Of a stretch of 64,000 nt of DNA, positions 35,941 to 45,505 are shown in pieces. The stretch comes from JAQBQB01 sp963846925 (GTDB lineage Bacteria > Gemmatimonadota > Gemmatimonadetes > Gemmatimonadales > Gemmatimonadaceae), in assembly GCA_963846925.1 (NCBI GenBank), contig CAWJXW010000019.1:110161-174160 (forward strand), written 5' to 3'. The notes beneath the pieces are model-generated. The model worked only from the letters and a program-made list of their open reading frames with translations. It did not search any database and was not told where the DNA came from. Positions within the stretch are counted from its first letter, which is position 1. Every line of letters starts with the position of its first letter. Position numbers and translations under genes: made by a program.

Positions 35941-37494
35941 ATGACGATTGGCACCGAGCGCGCGCAGGGCGCGCCTCTCGCCGCCGCCTCGAGCGGTCCG
36001 CTTGCCGTCGTGCGAGTCGCGGGCGACGACAACGTCGCCGTAGCGTTGCGGCCGATCTCCGCCGGCGAACGGGTGAGCGTCGACGGCCTGGCTCTCACGT
36101 CGCGCGCGGAAATCGGACCGGGGCACAAGATCGCCCTCGAGGCGATTCGCGCCGGCGATGTCGTCGTCAAGTTCGGCGTTCCGATCGGCGTCGCCACCGA
36201 ACCCATCGCCGCCGGCGACTGGGTGCACTCGCACAATTTGCGCACCGCCCTCTCGGGTGTCGTCGACTACGTCTACGAGCCCTCGCTCACGCGATCGAAT
36301 CGCCCGGCCGTCATGCCGACGTTCAAGGGCTATCGGCGCGCGAACGGCAGAGTGGGCACGCGCAACGAGCTGTGGGTGCTCAACACCGTCGGCTGCGTGA
36401 ACCACGCCGCGGAGCGGATCGCGCGACAGGCGGGCGAGCGATTCGCCGGCGCGATCGACGGCGTTCACGCGTTCGCCCATCCATACGGATGCAGCCAGCT
36501 CGGCGACGACCTCTCGCACACGCAGCGTGTTCTCGCGGGTCTGATGCGCCATCCCAACGCGGGCGGCGTGCTGATTCTCGGGCTTGGGTGCGAGAACAAC
36601 CAGCTGGACACGCTCGTCCGGCTTGCGGGCGACGTCGATCGAAGCCGTCTCGCGTTTTTCAACACGCAGGACGTGATCGACGAGCTCGAAGAGGGCACCG
36701 GCGCCGTCGCCAAGCTCGTCGAGCGAATGAGCGCCGACAAGCGCGTCGACAGTCCCGCGAGCGATCTCGTGCTCGGCCACAAATGCGGCGGCTCGGACGG
36801 GTTCAGCGGCATCAGCGCGAACCCGCTCCTCGGCCGGATCGCCGATCGCCTGACGTCACTCGGCGGCGGCGTGATCCTCACCGAGGTGCCCGAGATGTTC
36901 GGCGCCGAGCAACTGCTCATGAACCGCGCCGAGAACGAGTCGGTGTTTCACGACATCGTGGCGATGATCAACGATTTCAAAGCCTATTTCGTTCGCCACG
37001 GCCAACCGATCTACGAGAATCCGTCGCCGGGAAACAAGGCCGGCGGTCTGACGACGCTCGAGGAGAAGTCGCTCGGCGCGATCCAGAAGGGCGGGCGAGG
37101 GACGATCGCGCGCGTGCTCCGGTACGGCGATCCCCTCCCGCCCGCCGCCGGCGGACTCTCGCTTCTCGAGTCGCCGGGCAACGACGCGGTGTCGTCGACG
37201 GCGATGGTGGTGAGCGGCGCGACGCTTCTGCTGTTCACGACCGGACGCGGCACGCCGCTCGGCTTTCCCGTCCCGACGATCAAAGTCTCGTCGAACAGCG
37301 ACATCGCGCAGCGAAAGCCGCACTGGATCGACTTCGACGCGGGGCGGCTGCTCGGCGGAGCGACGAGCGCGCCGCAGCTCGAGGACGAGCTCTTCGCGTT
37401 CGTCCTCGAGGTGGCGTCGGGATCTCGGCTCGCGAGGAACGAGACGAACGACTACCGCGAGATCGCGATCTGGAAGGACGGAGTCACGCTGTAG
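35941..37494 (+). CDS. uxaA: Altronate dehydratase
   Basis: The protein has 517 residues. An N-terminal SAF domain (residues 25-100: DNVAVALRPISAGERVSVDG, AIRAGDVVVKFGVPIG) precedes the large dehydratase domain with RVGTRNELWVLNTVGCVNHA, HAFAHPYGCSQLGDDL, GLGCENNQLDTL and LGHKCGGSDGFSGISANP. Conserved cysteines in these loops fit the iron-dependent active site. It dehydrates D-altronate to 2-keto-3-deoxygluconate. The stop is immediately followed by the uxaB ATG. Confidence 0.95.
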   Translation: MTIGTERAQGAPLAAASSGPLAVVRVAGDDNVAVALRPISAGERVSVDGLALTSRAEIGPGHKIALEAIRAGDVVVKFGVPIGVATEPIAAGDWVHSHNLRTALSGVVDYVYEPSLTRSNRPAVMPTFKGYRRANGRVGTRNELWVLNTVGCVNHAAERIARQAGERFAGAIDGVHAFAHPYGCSQLGDDLSHTQRVLAGLMRHPNAGGVLILGLGCENNQLDTLVRLAGDVDRSRLAFFNTQDVIDELEEGTGAVAKLVERMSADKRVDSPASDLVLGHKCGGSDGFSGISANPLLGRIADRLTSLGGGVILTEVPEMFGAEQLLMNRAENESVFHDIVAMINDFKAYFVRHGQPIYENPSPGNKAGGLTTLEEKSLGAIQKGGRGTIARVLRYGDPLPPAAGGLSLLESPGNDAVSSTAMVVSGATLLLFTTGRGTPLGFPVPTIKVSSNSDIAQRKPHWIDFDAGRLLGGATSAPQLEDELFAFVLEVASGSRLARNETNDYREIAIWKDGVTL

Positions 37495-39030
37495 ATGAAC
37501 GCCTTGCCGAGGTTGTCCCGCGAGCTCGTCGCGTCGCCGTTCATGGCCGGTCGCGTCGACGTGGACGCGCCGCCGCCGGCGACGCTCGACCTCCCCGAGC
37601 GCGTCGTCCAGTTCGGGACGGGCGCGTTTCTCCGCGGATTCGCCGAGTGGTTCATCGACGAGGCGAATCGCGCCGGCCGGTTCGGCGGTTCGATCGTCGC
37701 GATCGCGTCGACCGACAGCAAGCGCGAAGGCGTGTTGAACGCGCAGGACGGGCTCTACACGCTCTCGATCCAAGGCGGCGCGGCGGACGACGGGCGGCCA
37801 CGCAATCGGATCGTCGCGTCGCTCAGCCGCGCGTTGTCGTCGGCGACACAGTGGAACGACGTCCTGGCGCTCGCGCGCGACCCGAACATCGAGCTCGTGA
37901 TCTCGAACACGACCGAAGTGGGGCTGACGCTCGACAGCGCCGACTCGCCCGACGCCGCTCCGCCGCGTTCTTTTCCCGCCAAGCTCACGCGATTCCTGTT
38001 CGAGCGTGCGCGGGCATTCGACTACGACGCCGCACGCGGGCTCGTCGTGCTTCCGTGCGAGCTCGTCGACGACAACGGCGCGATTCTCGAGCGGCTCGTC
38101 CGCGGCCTCGCGACAGCGTGGCGGTTGGACGCGAGATTCCCAGACTGGCTCGGCGACGCCGTCGTGTTCTGCAATACGCTCGTCGATCGCATCGTCCCCG
38201 GCGCGCCGCCGCGCGCCGAGATCGAGCGTTTCGAGCGAATGCACGGCTATCGCGACGGGATGCTCACGTCCTGCGAGAGCTACGCGCTCTTCGCCATCGA
38301 GGGAGACGACGGGTTGCGGGCGCGGCTCGGTTTTCCGGGCGAGGATCCGCGCGTCGTCGTGGCGCCGGACATTCGGCCGTATCGCGAGCGAAAGATCCGC
38401 CTGCTGAACGGCGGCCACACGATCGTCGTGCCCGTGGCGTTGCTCGCCGGGCTTGCGACCGTGCGCGACGCCGTGCGCGACCGGCGCGTCGGCGGCTTCC
38501 TGCGCCGCGCCATGCTCGACGAGATCGCGCCGCACCTCGACGCGCCGGGCGCCGAATCGTTCGCGAGCGAGGTGCTCCAGCGCTTCGACAATGCGTACAT
38601 CGATCATGCGCTCATCGACATCACCTTGCACGGTACGACGAAGATGCGCGTCCGCGTCGTGCCGTCGATCGTGGCGTTCGCGTCGCGGACGGGGCGGCCG
38701 CCGGCCGCTCTCGCGTTCGGGTTCGCGGCCTTCCTGGCGTTCATGCGCGGCGACGTCCAAGCCGAGCGCAGATCGTCCGGCCTGGCGGTGCCGGCCGATA
38801 CAGAGGGCGAGCGTGTGCGCGCGGTTTGGCAGTCGCTCACGCCGCGAACCGACGAGGAGTTCCTCGACCTCGTGCGGCGCGTCTGCGCGGACCACTCACT
38901 CTGGGGCGCCGATCTGACCTCGTTCCCCGGTTTCGTCGAGCTGGTTGCCGAACACCTCACGCGGATCTGCGCGAACGGCGTACTTTCAGCGCTCGACGCT
39001 CAACTCACGGAGTCGGTGACGCTCACATGA
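37495..39030 (+). CDS. uxaB: Tagaturonate reductase (mannitol dehydrogenase family)
   Basis: The protein has 511 residues. The N-terminal NAD-binding part shows RVVQFGTGAFLRGFAEWFID and NIELVISNTTEVGLTL. The catalytic region contains FCNTLVDRIVPG, ERKIRLLNGGHTIVVPVALL with the family's K-x4-N-x2-H motif, and LIDITLHGTTKMRVRVVPS. It reduces D-tagaturonate to D-altronate with NADH. Position between uxaA and eda supports tagaturonate rather than fructuronate as main substrate. It overlaps eda by 4 bp. Confidence 0.92.
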   Translation: MNALPRLSRELVASPFMAGRVDVDAPPPATLDLPERVVQFGTGAFLRGFAEWFIDEANRAGRFGGSIVAIASTDSKREGVLNAQDGLYTLSIQGGAADDGRPRNRIVASLSRALSSATQWNDVLALARDPNIELVISNTTEVGLTLDSADSPDAAPPRSFPAKLTRFLFERARAFDYDAARGLVVLPCELVDDNGAILERLVRGLATAWRLDARFPDWLGDAVVFCNTLVDRIVPGAPPRAEIERFERMHGYRDGMLTSCESYALFAIEGDDGLRARLGFPGEDPRVVVAPDIRPYRERKIRLLNGGHTIVVPVALLAGLATVRDAVRDRRVGGFLRRAMLDEIAPHLDAPGAESFASEVLQRFDNAYIDHALIDITLHGTTKMRVRVVPSIVAFASRTGRPPAALAFGFAAFLAFMRGDVQAERRSSGLAVPADTEGERVRAVWQSLTPRTDEEFLDLVRRVCADHSLWGADLTSFPGFVELVAEHLTRICANGVLSALDAQLTESVTLT

Positions 39031-39710
39031 CACCGCGCTCGACTACTACGATGACGGATCGGCTGCGCGCCGCGCGCGTCGTGCCGGTCATCACGATCGA
39101 CGATCCCGACAACGCGGTACCGCTTGCGCGCGCTCTCTCGGCGGGCGGTCTCGCGTGCGCCGAGATCACGTTTCGCACGCCGCGCGCCGCGGAAGCGATT
39201 CGACGAATCGCCGCTGAGGCGCCCGACCTTCTCGCGGGCGCGGGGACCGTGCTGACTCCCGCACAGGTGGACGCCGCGCGCGAGGCCGGCGCGCAGTTCG
39301 TCGTGGCGCCGGGCTTCAACCGCCGGGTCGTCGAGCATTGCATGTCGGTGGGGCTTCCCGTGTATCCCGGCATCGCGACGCCCACCGAAGTCGAAGCGGC
39401 GCTCGAGCTGGATCTCACGACGCTCAAGTTTTTTCCGGCCGAGCCGATGGGCGGGCTCGGCTACCTGAAGGCGATCGCCGCGCCGTTCGTCGGCGTGAAC
39501 TTCATGCCGACCGGCGGTATCAGCGCGACCAACGTCGCGTCCTATCTCGCGTTCGACCGCGTCGTCGCGTGCGGCGGGTCGTGGATGGCGCCCGCCGACT
39601 GGATCGCCGCGAAGCAGTTCGACCGCATTCGCGAGGAGTCGCAGCGCGCGTCCGACATCGCTCACGGCCGCGTCCAGGCGCCGGTCGCTCGGGCGGGAGT
39701 CATGGCATGA
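39027..39710 (+). CDS. eda: KDPG/KHG aldolase
   Basis: The protein has 227 residues. TIM-barrel signatures are AEITFRTPRAAEAIRRIA (catalytic glutamate region), LLAGAGTVLTPAQVDAAREA, TTLKFFPAEPMGGLGYLKAI (Schiff-base lysine in LKFFPAE) and FMPTGGISATNVASYL. It cleaves 2-keto-3-deoxy-6-phosphogluconate to pyruvate and glyceraldehyde-3-phosphate. ATG 39027 gives an 8-residue longer N terminus than ATG 39051. It overlaps uxaB and kdgK by 4 bp each. Confidence 0.95.
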   Translation: MTPRSTTTMTDRLRAARVVPVITIDDPDNAVPLARALSAGGLACAEITFRTPRAAEAIRRIAAEAPDLLAGAGTVLTPAQVDAAREAGAQFVVAPGFNRRVVEHCMSVGLPVYPGIATPTEVEAALELDLTTLKFFPAEPMGGLGYLKAIAAPFVGVNFMPTGGISATNVASYLAFDRVVACGGSWMAPADWIAAKQFDRIREESQRASDIAHGRVQAPVARAGVMA

Positions 39711-40735
39711 GCTGCGTCGTCGCGCTCGGCGAGGTGATGTTGCGGCTCAAGTCGCCGGCCTCCGAGCGGCTGTTCCAGTCGCCGACGCTCGAGGCGACGT
39801 TCGGCGGCGCCGAGGCGAACGTCGCCGCGTCGCTCGCGCAGTTCGGCGTCGACGCGCGATTCGCGAGCGCCGTTCCCGCGAACAACGTCGGCGACGCCTG
39901 TCTCGCCTCGCTGCGCGCGCTCGGCGTCGACGTTTCGGCGGTGCGGCGCAGCGGCGAGCGCCTCGGCGTCTACTTTCTCGAGAACGGCGCGAACCAACGG
40001 CCGTCGCGCGTCACGTACGACCGCGCGGGGTCGTCGATCGCATCGGCCCGTGCCGCCGATTTCGATTGGAGCGCCGTCTTCGACGGCGCGGACTGGTTTC
40101 ACGTCACGGGCGTCACGCCGGCGATCAGCGCGACGGCGGCCGAGCTCTCGATCGCGGCCGCGAAGACGGCGCGCGAGCGTGGGCTCACCGTCTCGTGCGA
40201 CTTCAACTATCGCAAGAATCTCTGGAAGTACGGCAAGCGCGCGCCGGAGGTGATGCGCGAGCTCGTCGGCTTTGCCACGATCGGCGTGGCCAACGAAGAG
40301 GACTGCCAGAACGCGCTCGGTATCGACGCGGACGTGAACGTCGAGCGCGGAGATTTGGCGCACGAGAAGTACCGCGCGCTCGCCGAGAAGGTGCTCGCCG
40401 CGTTTCCGAAGCTCGAAAAGCTCGCGATCACGCTGCGAGCGAGCCACAGCGCGGATCACAACGGCTGGAGCGCCGTGCTGCACAACCGGAAGGAGATGGT
40501 GGCGAGCCGGCAGTACGACATCGCCGACATCGTGGATCGCGTCGGCGCCGGCGATTCGTTCGCGGCGGGTCTCATTTACGGATTGCGGACGTACCGCGAC
40601 GATCAGCGCGCGCTCGAGTTCGCGACGGCCGCGTCGTGCCTCAAGCATTCGATACCGGGCGACATCAACCGTGTCGGCGTCGCGGAGGTCGAGGCGTTGA
40701 TGGCCGGCGACGCGAGCGGCCGCGTGAAGCGGTAG
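39707..40735 (+). CDS. kdgK: 2-dehydro-3-deoxygluconokinase (PfkB family)
   Basis: The protein has 342 residues. PfkB signatures include VALGEVMLRLKSP at the N terminus, the LEATFGGAEANVAASLAQFG substrate loop, SCDFNYRKNLWK, and the DIVDRVGAGDSFAAGLIYGL motif with the catalytic aspartate and anion hole. It phosphorylates 2-keto-3-deoxygluconate for Eda. The ATG overlaps the eda stop by 4 bp, and the pathway context makes the substrate assignment strong. Confidence 0.93.
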   Translation: MSCVVALGEVMLRLKSPASERLFQSPTLEATFGGAEANVAASLAQFGVDARFASAVPANNVGDACLASLRALGVDVSAVRRSGERLGVYFLENGANQRPSRVTYDRAGSSIASARAADFDWSAVFDGADWFHVTGVTPAISATAAELSIAAAKTARERGLTVSCDFNYRKNLWKYGKRAPEVMRELVGFATIGVANEEDCQNALGIDADVNVERGDLAHEKYRALAEKVLAAFPKLEKLAITLRASHSADHNGWSAVLHNRKEMVASRQYDIADIVDRVGAGDSFAAGLIYGLRTYRDDQRALEFATAASCLKHSIPGDINRVGVAEVEALMAGDASGRVKR

Positions 40736-40744
40736 AGAGAAACG

Positions 40745-42120
40745 ATGGCGACCCCAGTCGACACGACGCGAGACGCGAGGAATTCGGAGCTGTCGGCATC
40801 CGGCGCCGCCGGGGGGGCCTCGCGGCGAGCGGCGCGCTCGCCAAGGTCGGGCGCTACCGCTGGACGATCTGCGCGCTGCTCTTCTTCGCGACGACGATCA
40901 ATTACATCGATCGGCAGGTCATCGGCATCCTCGGCCCGACGCTGCAGCGCGACCTCGGGTGGAACGAGCAGCAGTTCGCCGACGTCGTGTCGTGGTTCAC
41001 CATCGCCTACGCGATCGGATTCCTGTTCGCCGGCCGGATCATGGACCGCTTTGGCACGCGGCGCGGCTTCGCGGGCTCCGTGACCGTGTGGAGCTTGTCG
41101 GCGATGGGGATGGCGCTCGCGCGGACGGCGGGCGGATTCAGCATCGCCCGTTTCATGCTCGGCCTCGGCGAGTCGGGAAATTTTCCGGCGTCGATCAAGA
41201 CCGTCGCCGAGTGGTTCCCGTCGCGCGAGCGAGCGCTGGCGACCGGGGTGTTCAACGCGGGGTCGAACGTCGGCGCGATCATCACGCCGATCCTCGTGCC
41301 GTGGATCGCGCTCAATTATGGATGGCGACCCGCGTTCATCGCGACGGGCGCGCTCGGGTTCATCTGGCTGATTCCGTGGCTCATGATCTATCGGCCGCCG
41401 CGCGAACACCCGAAGTGCGGCCCGGCCGAGCTCGCGCACATCGCCAGCGAACCGGTCGAGCCGGCGAGACGCGTTGGGTGGACACAACTGCTGCGCCACC
41501 GGCAGACGTGGGCGTTCGCGATCGGCAAGCTGATGACCGATCCGATCTGGTGGTTCTATCTGTACTGGCTGCCGAAGTTTCTCGATTCACGCTACGGCAT
41601 CAAGCTGTCGCAGGTCGCGATGCCGCTCATCGTCATCTATCTGCTCGCCGACGTCGGCTCGGTCTTCGGCGGCTATCTCTCCGGCGCGTTCATCAAGCGC
41701 GGATGGTCGGTGAACGCCGGCCGCAAGACGACGATGCTGATCGCGGCGCTGGTGATCGTGCCGACGATGTTCGCGCCGACGGCGACCAACATGTGGGTCG
41801 CGGTGGTGATCGTCGGCGTCGCCGCGGCGGCGCACCAATGGTGGTCCGCGAACATCTTCACGCTCACGAGCGACATGTTCCCGCAGTACGCGGTCGGTTC
41901 GGTGGTGGGCATCGGCGGATTCTTCGGCGCGGTCGGAGGAACGTTGTTCCAGCGCGGCACCGGGTGGGTGCTGCAGCACAACGGAAGCAACTACACACCG
42001 ATCTTTCTCGTGTGCGGCACGGCGTACGTCGCCGCGCTGATCGTCATTCACTTGCTGGCGCCGCGGCTCGAGCGAGTGTCGCTGGCGAGCGCCCCCCTTC
42101 ATGGCGACGAGCGGGACTAA
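40745..42120 (+). CDS. MFS hexuronate-type transporter (ExuT-like; frameshift at a G7 run)
   Basis: The first 22 codons (MATPVDTTRDARNSELSASG) are in one frame and the transporter continues in another from the G7 run at 40811-40817. One extra G joins them into about 458 residues. The body has 12 membrane helices, the MFS loop GRIMDRFGTRRG, FMLGLGESGNFPASIKTVAE and YGIKLSQVAMPLIVIYLLAD, matching the anion:cation symporter branch that includes ExuT and GudP. It probably imports galacturonate or glucuronate. It begins 9 bp after kdgK. Confidence 0.88.
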
Positions 42121-42127
42121 CCCAACC

Positions 42128-43561
42128 ATGACGACTCGGCGCGACTTCATTCGAGCGATGGGCGCCGGTGCCGTGGCCGCCTCGCCGCTAGGCGTCGCCG
42201 CATGCCGCGCCGTGAGACCGGCGCCGATTGGAGGGGGGCCGCCGCTCGATCGCGGATGGGAGGCCGTGCCCGAAATCCTCGCCCGGATCAAGGAGCCCAC
42301 GCTTTCGAATCGGGAGTTTCTTCTCACGCGCTTCGGCGCGGTGGGCGACGGGCGCACCGACGCCACCGACGCCATCCGCCGCGCGATCGCCGCGTGCGCG
42401 AGTGAGGGCGGGGGGCGCGTCGTGGTGCCCGCCGGGCGATTCGCGACTGGACCGATTCATCTGCGCAGCAACGTCGAGCTCCACGTCTCGCGCGACGCGA
42501 CGCTCTTGTTCGCACGGGACTCGAGGCAATATCTGCCCGCGGTGCTCACGCGCTTCGAGGGCACGGAGCTGATGAACTACTCCCCGTTCATCTATGCGTA
42601 CGATCAGCGGAACATCGCGATCACGGGCGAAGGGACGCTCGACGGCCAGGCGGACCGCGAGCACTGGTGGCCGTGGAAGGGATCGGCGGACTTCGGGTGG
42701 ACACGCGGCGCGCCGAACTACAACGCGTCGCGACAGCGTCTCCTCGAAATGGCCGAACGCCGCGAGCCAGTCGAGCGACGTCGCTTCGGCGAAGGCGACT
42801 ATCTGCGCCCGCCGTTCATCCAGCCGTACCGATGCCGGAACGTCCTGATCGAGAACGTGTCGATCACGAACTCGCCGATGTGGGAGATCAATCCCGTGCT
42901 CTGCGAGAACGTCACCGTGCGCGGCGTGAAGATCTCGAGCGGCGGACCGAACAACGACGGCTGCAACCCGGAGTCGAGCCGCGACGTCCTCATCGAGCGC
43001 TGTGTGTTCAACACCGGCGACGATTGCATCGCGATCAAGTCCGGGCGCAACGCCGACGGCCGCCGCGTGAACGTGCCGAGCCAGAACATCATCGTCCGCA
43101 ACTGCGAGATGCGGGACGGACACGGCGGCGTGACGATCGGGAGCGAGATCTCGGGCGGATGTTGGAACGTCTTCGCCCACGATTGCCGGATGGACAGCCC
43201 GCGCCTCGACAACGTGCTGCGGATCAAGAACAACGCCATGCGCGGGGGTGTGGTCCGCGACATTTATATGCGGGATGTCGTGGTGGGGCAGGTGGCGAAC
43301 GCGGTGCTCTCGATCGACTTCACGTACGAAGAAGGCGCCAAGGGTCCCTTCACGCCCGTCGCGCGCGACATCTCGATGCGAAACGTCACGAGTCGTGAGA
43401 GCAAGTACGGACTGGTTCTCCGCGGCTTCGCGAATGCACCCGTGGAACGGGTGCGGATCATAGACTGTCATTTCGGAGGCGTCGAGAACGGCAACGTCCT
43501 CGAGCACGTGAACGGCCTCGACACCGCTGGCACGACGATCAACGGAGCGCCGGTCCGGTGA
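42128..43561 (+). CDS. GH28 polygalacturonase-like lipoprotein with Tat signal
   Basis: The protein has 477 residues. The N terminus TTRRDFIRAMGAGAVAA has a twin-arginine motif and ends in a lipobox-like VAAC, suggesting Tat export and lipid anchoring. The right-handed beta-helix contains the GH28 motifs NNDGCNPES, NTGDDCIAIKSGR and GHGGVTIGSEISGG (catalytic Asp triad and His), plus LRIKNNAMRGG for substrate binding. It hydrolyses homogalacturonan or rhamnogalacturonan backbones. It overlaps the GH105 gene by 4 bp. Confidence 0.93.
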   Translation: MTTRRDFIRAMGAGAVAASPLGVAACRAVRPAPIGGGPPLDRGWEAVPEILARIKEPTLSNREFLLTRFGAVGDGRTDATDAIRRAIAACASEGGGRVVVPAGRFATGPIHLRSNVELHVSRDATLLFARDSRQYLPAVLTRFEGTELMNYSPFIYAYDQRNIAITGEGTLDGQADREHWWPWKGSADFGWTRGAPNYNASRQRLLEMAERREPVERRRFGEGDYLRPPFIQPYRCRNVLIENVSITNSPMWEINPVLCENVTVRGVKISSGGPNNDGCNPESSRDVLIERCVFNTGDDCIAIKSGRNADGRRVNVPSQNIIVRNCEMRDGHGGVTIGSEISGGCWNVFAHDCRMDSPRLDNVLRIKNNAMRGGVVRDIYMRDVVVGQVANAVLSIDFTYEEGAKGPFTPVARDISMRNVTSRESKYGLVLRGFANAPVERVRIIDCHFGGVENGNVLEHVNGLDTAGTTINGAPVR

Positions 43562-44727
43562 AGTATCGCGCGCTCGCCATCGCGGTCATGCTGCCTGGGC
43601 TGACGCAAGCTCAGGCACCGAGTCGTCGCTCGAGCGGCGACGGCGAACGTCCGTGGTCGGTGCGCGTGGCGGAATCGGTCGTGAAACGGAATCCCGTCGT
43701 CGTCTTCGACAAGTGGGACTACACCGCGGGCCTCGTGCTGCTCGCGATGCAGCGACTCGCCGCAGCGACCGCCGACGCGCGCTACGCCGACTACGTGAAG
43801 CGAAGCGTCGATTCGCTCGTCGGGTCCGACGGCGCCATCAAGACGTACCGGCAGGCCGACTTCAATCTCGACCAGATCAACGAGGGTCGCGTCCTCTTCG
43901 CGCTCGCCGACGCGACCCACGATCCGCGCTACGGGCGCGCCGCCGACCGTCTACGCGCGCAGCTCGCCGCGCAACCGCGCACGGCCGACGGCGGATTCTG
44001 GCACAAGCAGATCTATCCCGAGCAGATGTGGCTCGACGGGCTGTACATGGCCGAGCCGTTCTACGCCCAGTTTGCCGCGCGCCACGCCGACACGGCGGCG
44101 ATGACCGACGTCACCCGCCAGTTCCTGCTCGTCGCGCAGCACCTCCGCGACTCGACGACTGGTCTCTACTACCACGCCTGGGACTCGGCGCGCCGCCAAC
44201 CATGGGCCGACCCGGCGACCGGACGATCGAAGAACTTCTGGGGTCGCGCCGTCGGCTGGTACCTGATGGCCGCGATCGACGTGCTCGACTACCTGCCGGC
44301 GAACCATCCCAACCGCCCGGCGCTCGTGCGAATCGTGCAGGAGCTCGCCGATGCGGCGGCGCGCGTGCAAGACACGAGCGGCGTCTGGTGGCAAGTGCTC
44401 GATCAACCCAATCGCCCGCGGAATTACCTCGAGGAATCGGCGTCGGCGATGTTCGCTTATTCGTTCGCCAAGGGCGCGCGAATGGGCTACCTCGCGCCGA
44501 AGTATCGCACGCTCGCCACGCGCGCGTTCGACGGCATGCTTCATCGGTTTGTGACGATGAATGACGAGGGGGTCGTTTCGATCCGCGGCATCTGCAAGGT
44601 CGCGGGACTTGGCGGCGACCCGCCGCGCGACGGCACGTACGAGTACTACGTGAGCGAACCCGTCGTGTCCGACGACTACAAGGGCGTCGGCGCGTTCATG
44701 CTCGCCGCCATCGAGCTCGGACGATGA
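43558..44727 (+). CDS. GH105 unsaturated rhamnogalacturonyl hydrolase
   Basis: The protein has 389 residues from GTG 43558 (GTGA overlap with GH28). The signal peptide MKYRALAIAVMLPGLTQA is followed by Gln. The (alpha/alpha)6-barrel signatures are KWDYTAGLVLLAMQRL, FNLDQINEGRVLF (with the catalytic-type Asp), GFWHKQIYPEQMWLDGLYMA, FWGRAVGWYLMAAIDVLDYL and YLEESASAMFAYSFAKG. It releases 5-dehydro-4-deoxy-uronate from lyase-generated oligomers, feeding KduI and KduD. It is in the periplasm or outside. Confidence 0.93.
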   Translation: MKYRALAIAVMLPGLTQAQAPSRRSSGDGERPWSVRVAESVVKRNPVVVFDKWDYTAGLVLLAMQRLAAATADARYADYVKRSVDSLVGSDGAIKTYRQADFNLDQINEGRVLFALADATHDPRYGRAADRLRAQLAAQPRTADGGFWHKQIYPEQMWLDGLYMAEPFYAQFAARHADTAAMTDVTRQFLLVAQHLRDSTTGLYYHAWDSARRQPWADPATGRSKNFWGRAVGWYLMAAIDVLDYLPANHPNRPALVRIVQELADAAARVQDTSGVWWQVLDQPNRPRNYLEESASAMFAYSFAKGARMGYLAPKYRTLATRAFDGMLHRFVTMNDEGVVSIRGICKVAGLGGDPPRDGTYEYYVSEPVVSDDYKGVGAFMLAAIELGR

Positions 44728-45493
44728 GCGTGCTCGAAACGTTTTCGCTCACCGGACGAGACCGCGCTCGTCACCGGCGCGAGCCGCGGACTCGGACGCG
44801 GATTGGCGATCGCGTTGGCCGAAGCCGGCGCCGACGTCGCGTGCGCGAGCTCTCGTCCCGACGGCGCGAAAGCCACGGCGGATTGCATCCGCTCGATCGG
44901 CCGCAACGCGTGGACGTTCCACGCCGACCTCGCCGACCGTGTCGCGCTCGACGCGATGGCGGCGGAGGTCGAACGCGACGCGCCGCGGCTGGACATTCTC
45001 GTCAACAACGCGGGCGACATCGCGCGCCACCCGGCGGAGAAGTTTCCGCTCGAAGATTGGGACCGCGTGTTGCGCACCAACCTCGACGCGGCGTGGCTCC
45101 TCAGCCAACGCTTCGGCGCGCAAATGATCGCGCGTGGTTCGGGAAAGATCATCAACATCGCATCCGTGCTCTCGTTCAGCGGCGGGCTCACCGTGGCCGC
45201 GTACGCGGCGAGCAAGCATGCGATCGCCGGTCTCACCAAGGCGCTCGCCAACGAGTGGGCGTCGCACAACGTGCAAGTCAACGCGATCGCGCCGGGCTAC
45301 TTCGTCACCGACAACACGCAGCGGCTTCGCGAGAATGCGGCACGCGTGGCACAGATCAACGCGCGCATCCCCGCCGGACGCTGGGGTGAACCCGCGGACC
45401 TGGCGGGGTGCCGTCGTGTTTCTCGCTTCGGACGCCGCCAACTACGTCAACGGTCACGTCCTCGTCGTGGACGGCGGCTGGATGGCCCGCTGA
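44724..45493 (+). CDS. kduD: 2-dehydro-3-deoxy-D-gluconate 5-dehydrogenase, SDR family (two frameshifts)
   Basis: MSVLETFSLTGR is in the first frame. Skipping G44760 joins it to TALVTGASRGLGRGLAIALA (dinucleotide motif). The body has DILVNNAGDIARH, IINIASVLSFSGG and YAASKHAIAGLTKALANEW (Tyr-x3-Lys). A second shift at 45409 joins PADLAG to AVVFLASDAANYVNGHVLVV and DGGWMAR. The restored length is about 256 residues, normal for KduD, which converts the KduI product to 2-keto-3-deoxygluconate. It overlaps GH105 by 4 bp. Confidence 0.88.
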
Positions 45494-45505
45494 GGATCGC
45501 GATGC

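Noticed and set aside
34102..39710. Very long open frames on both strands (892 and 1,364 codons) across the uxa genes
   Set aside because: They are Arg/Ala-rich antisense or shifted readings of uxaC, uxaA and uxaB in high-GC sequence. Only the last part of the 1,364-codon frame (eda) matches a known family.
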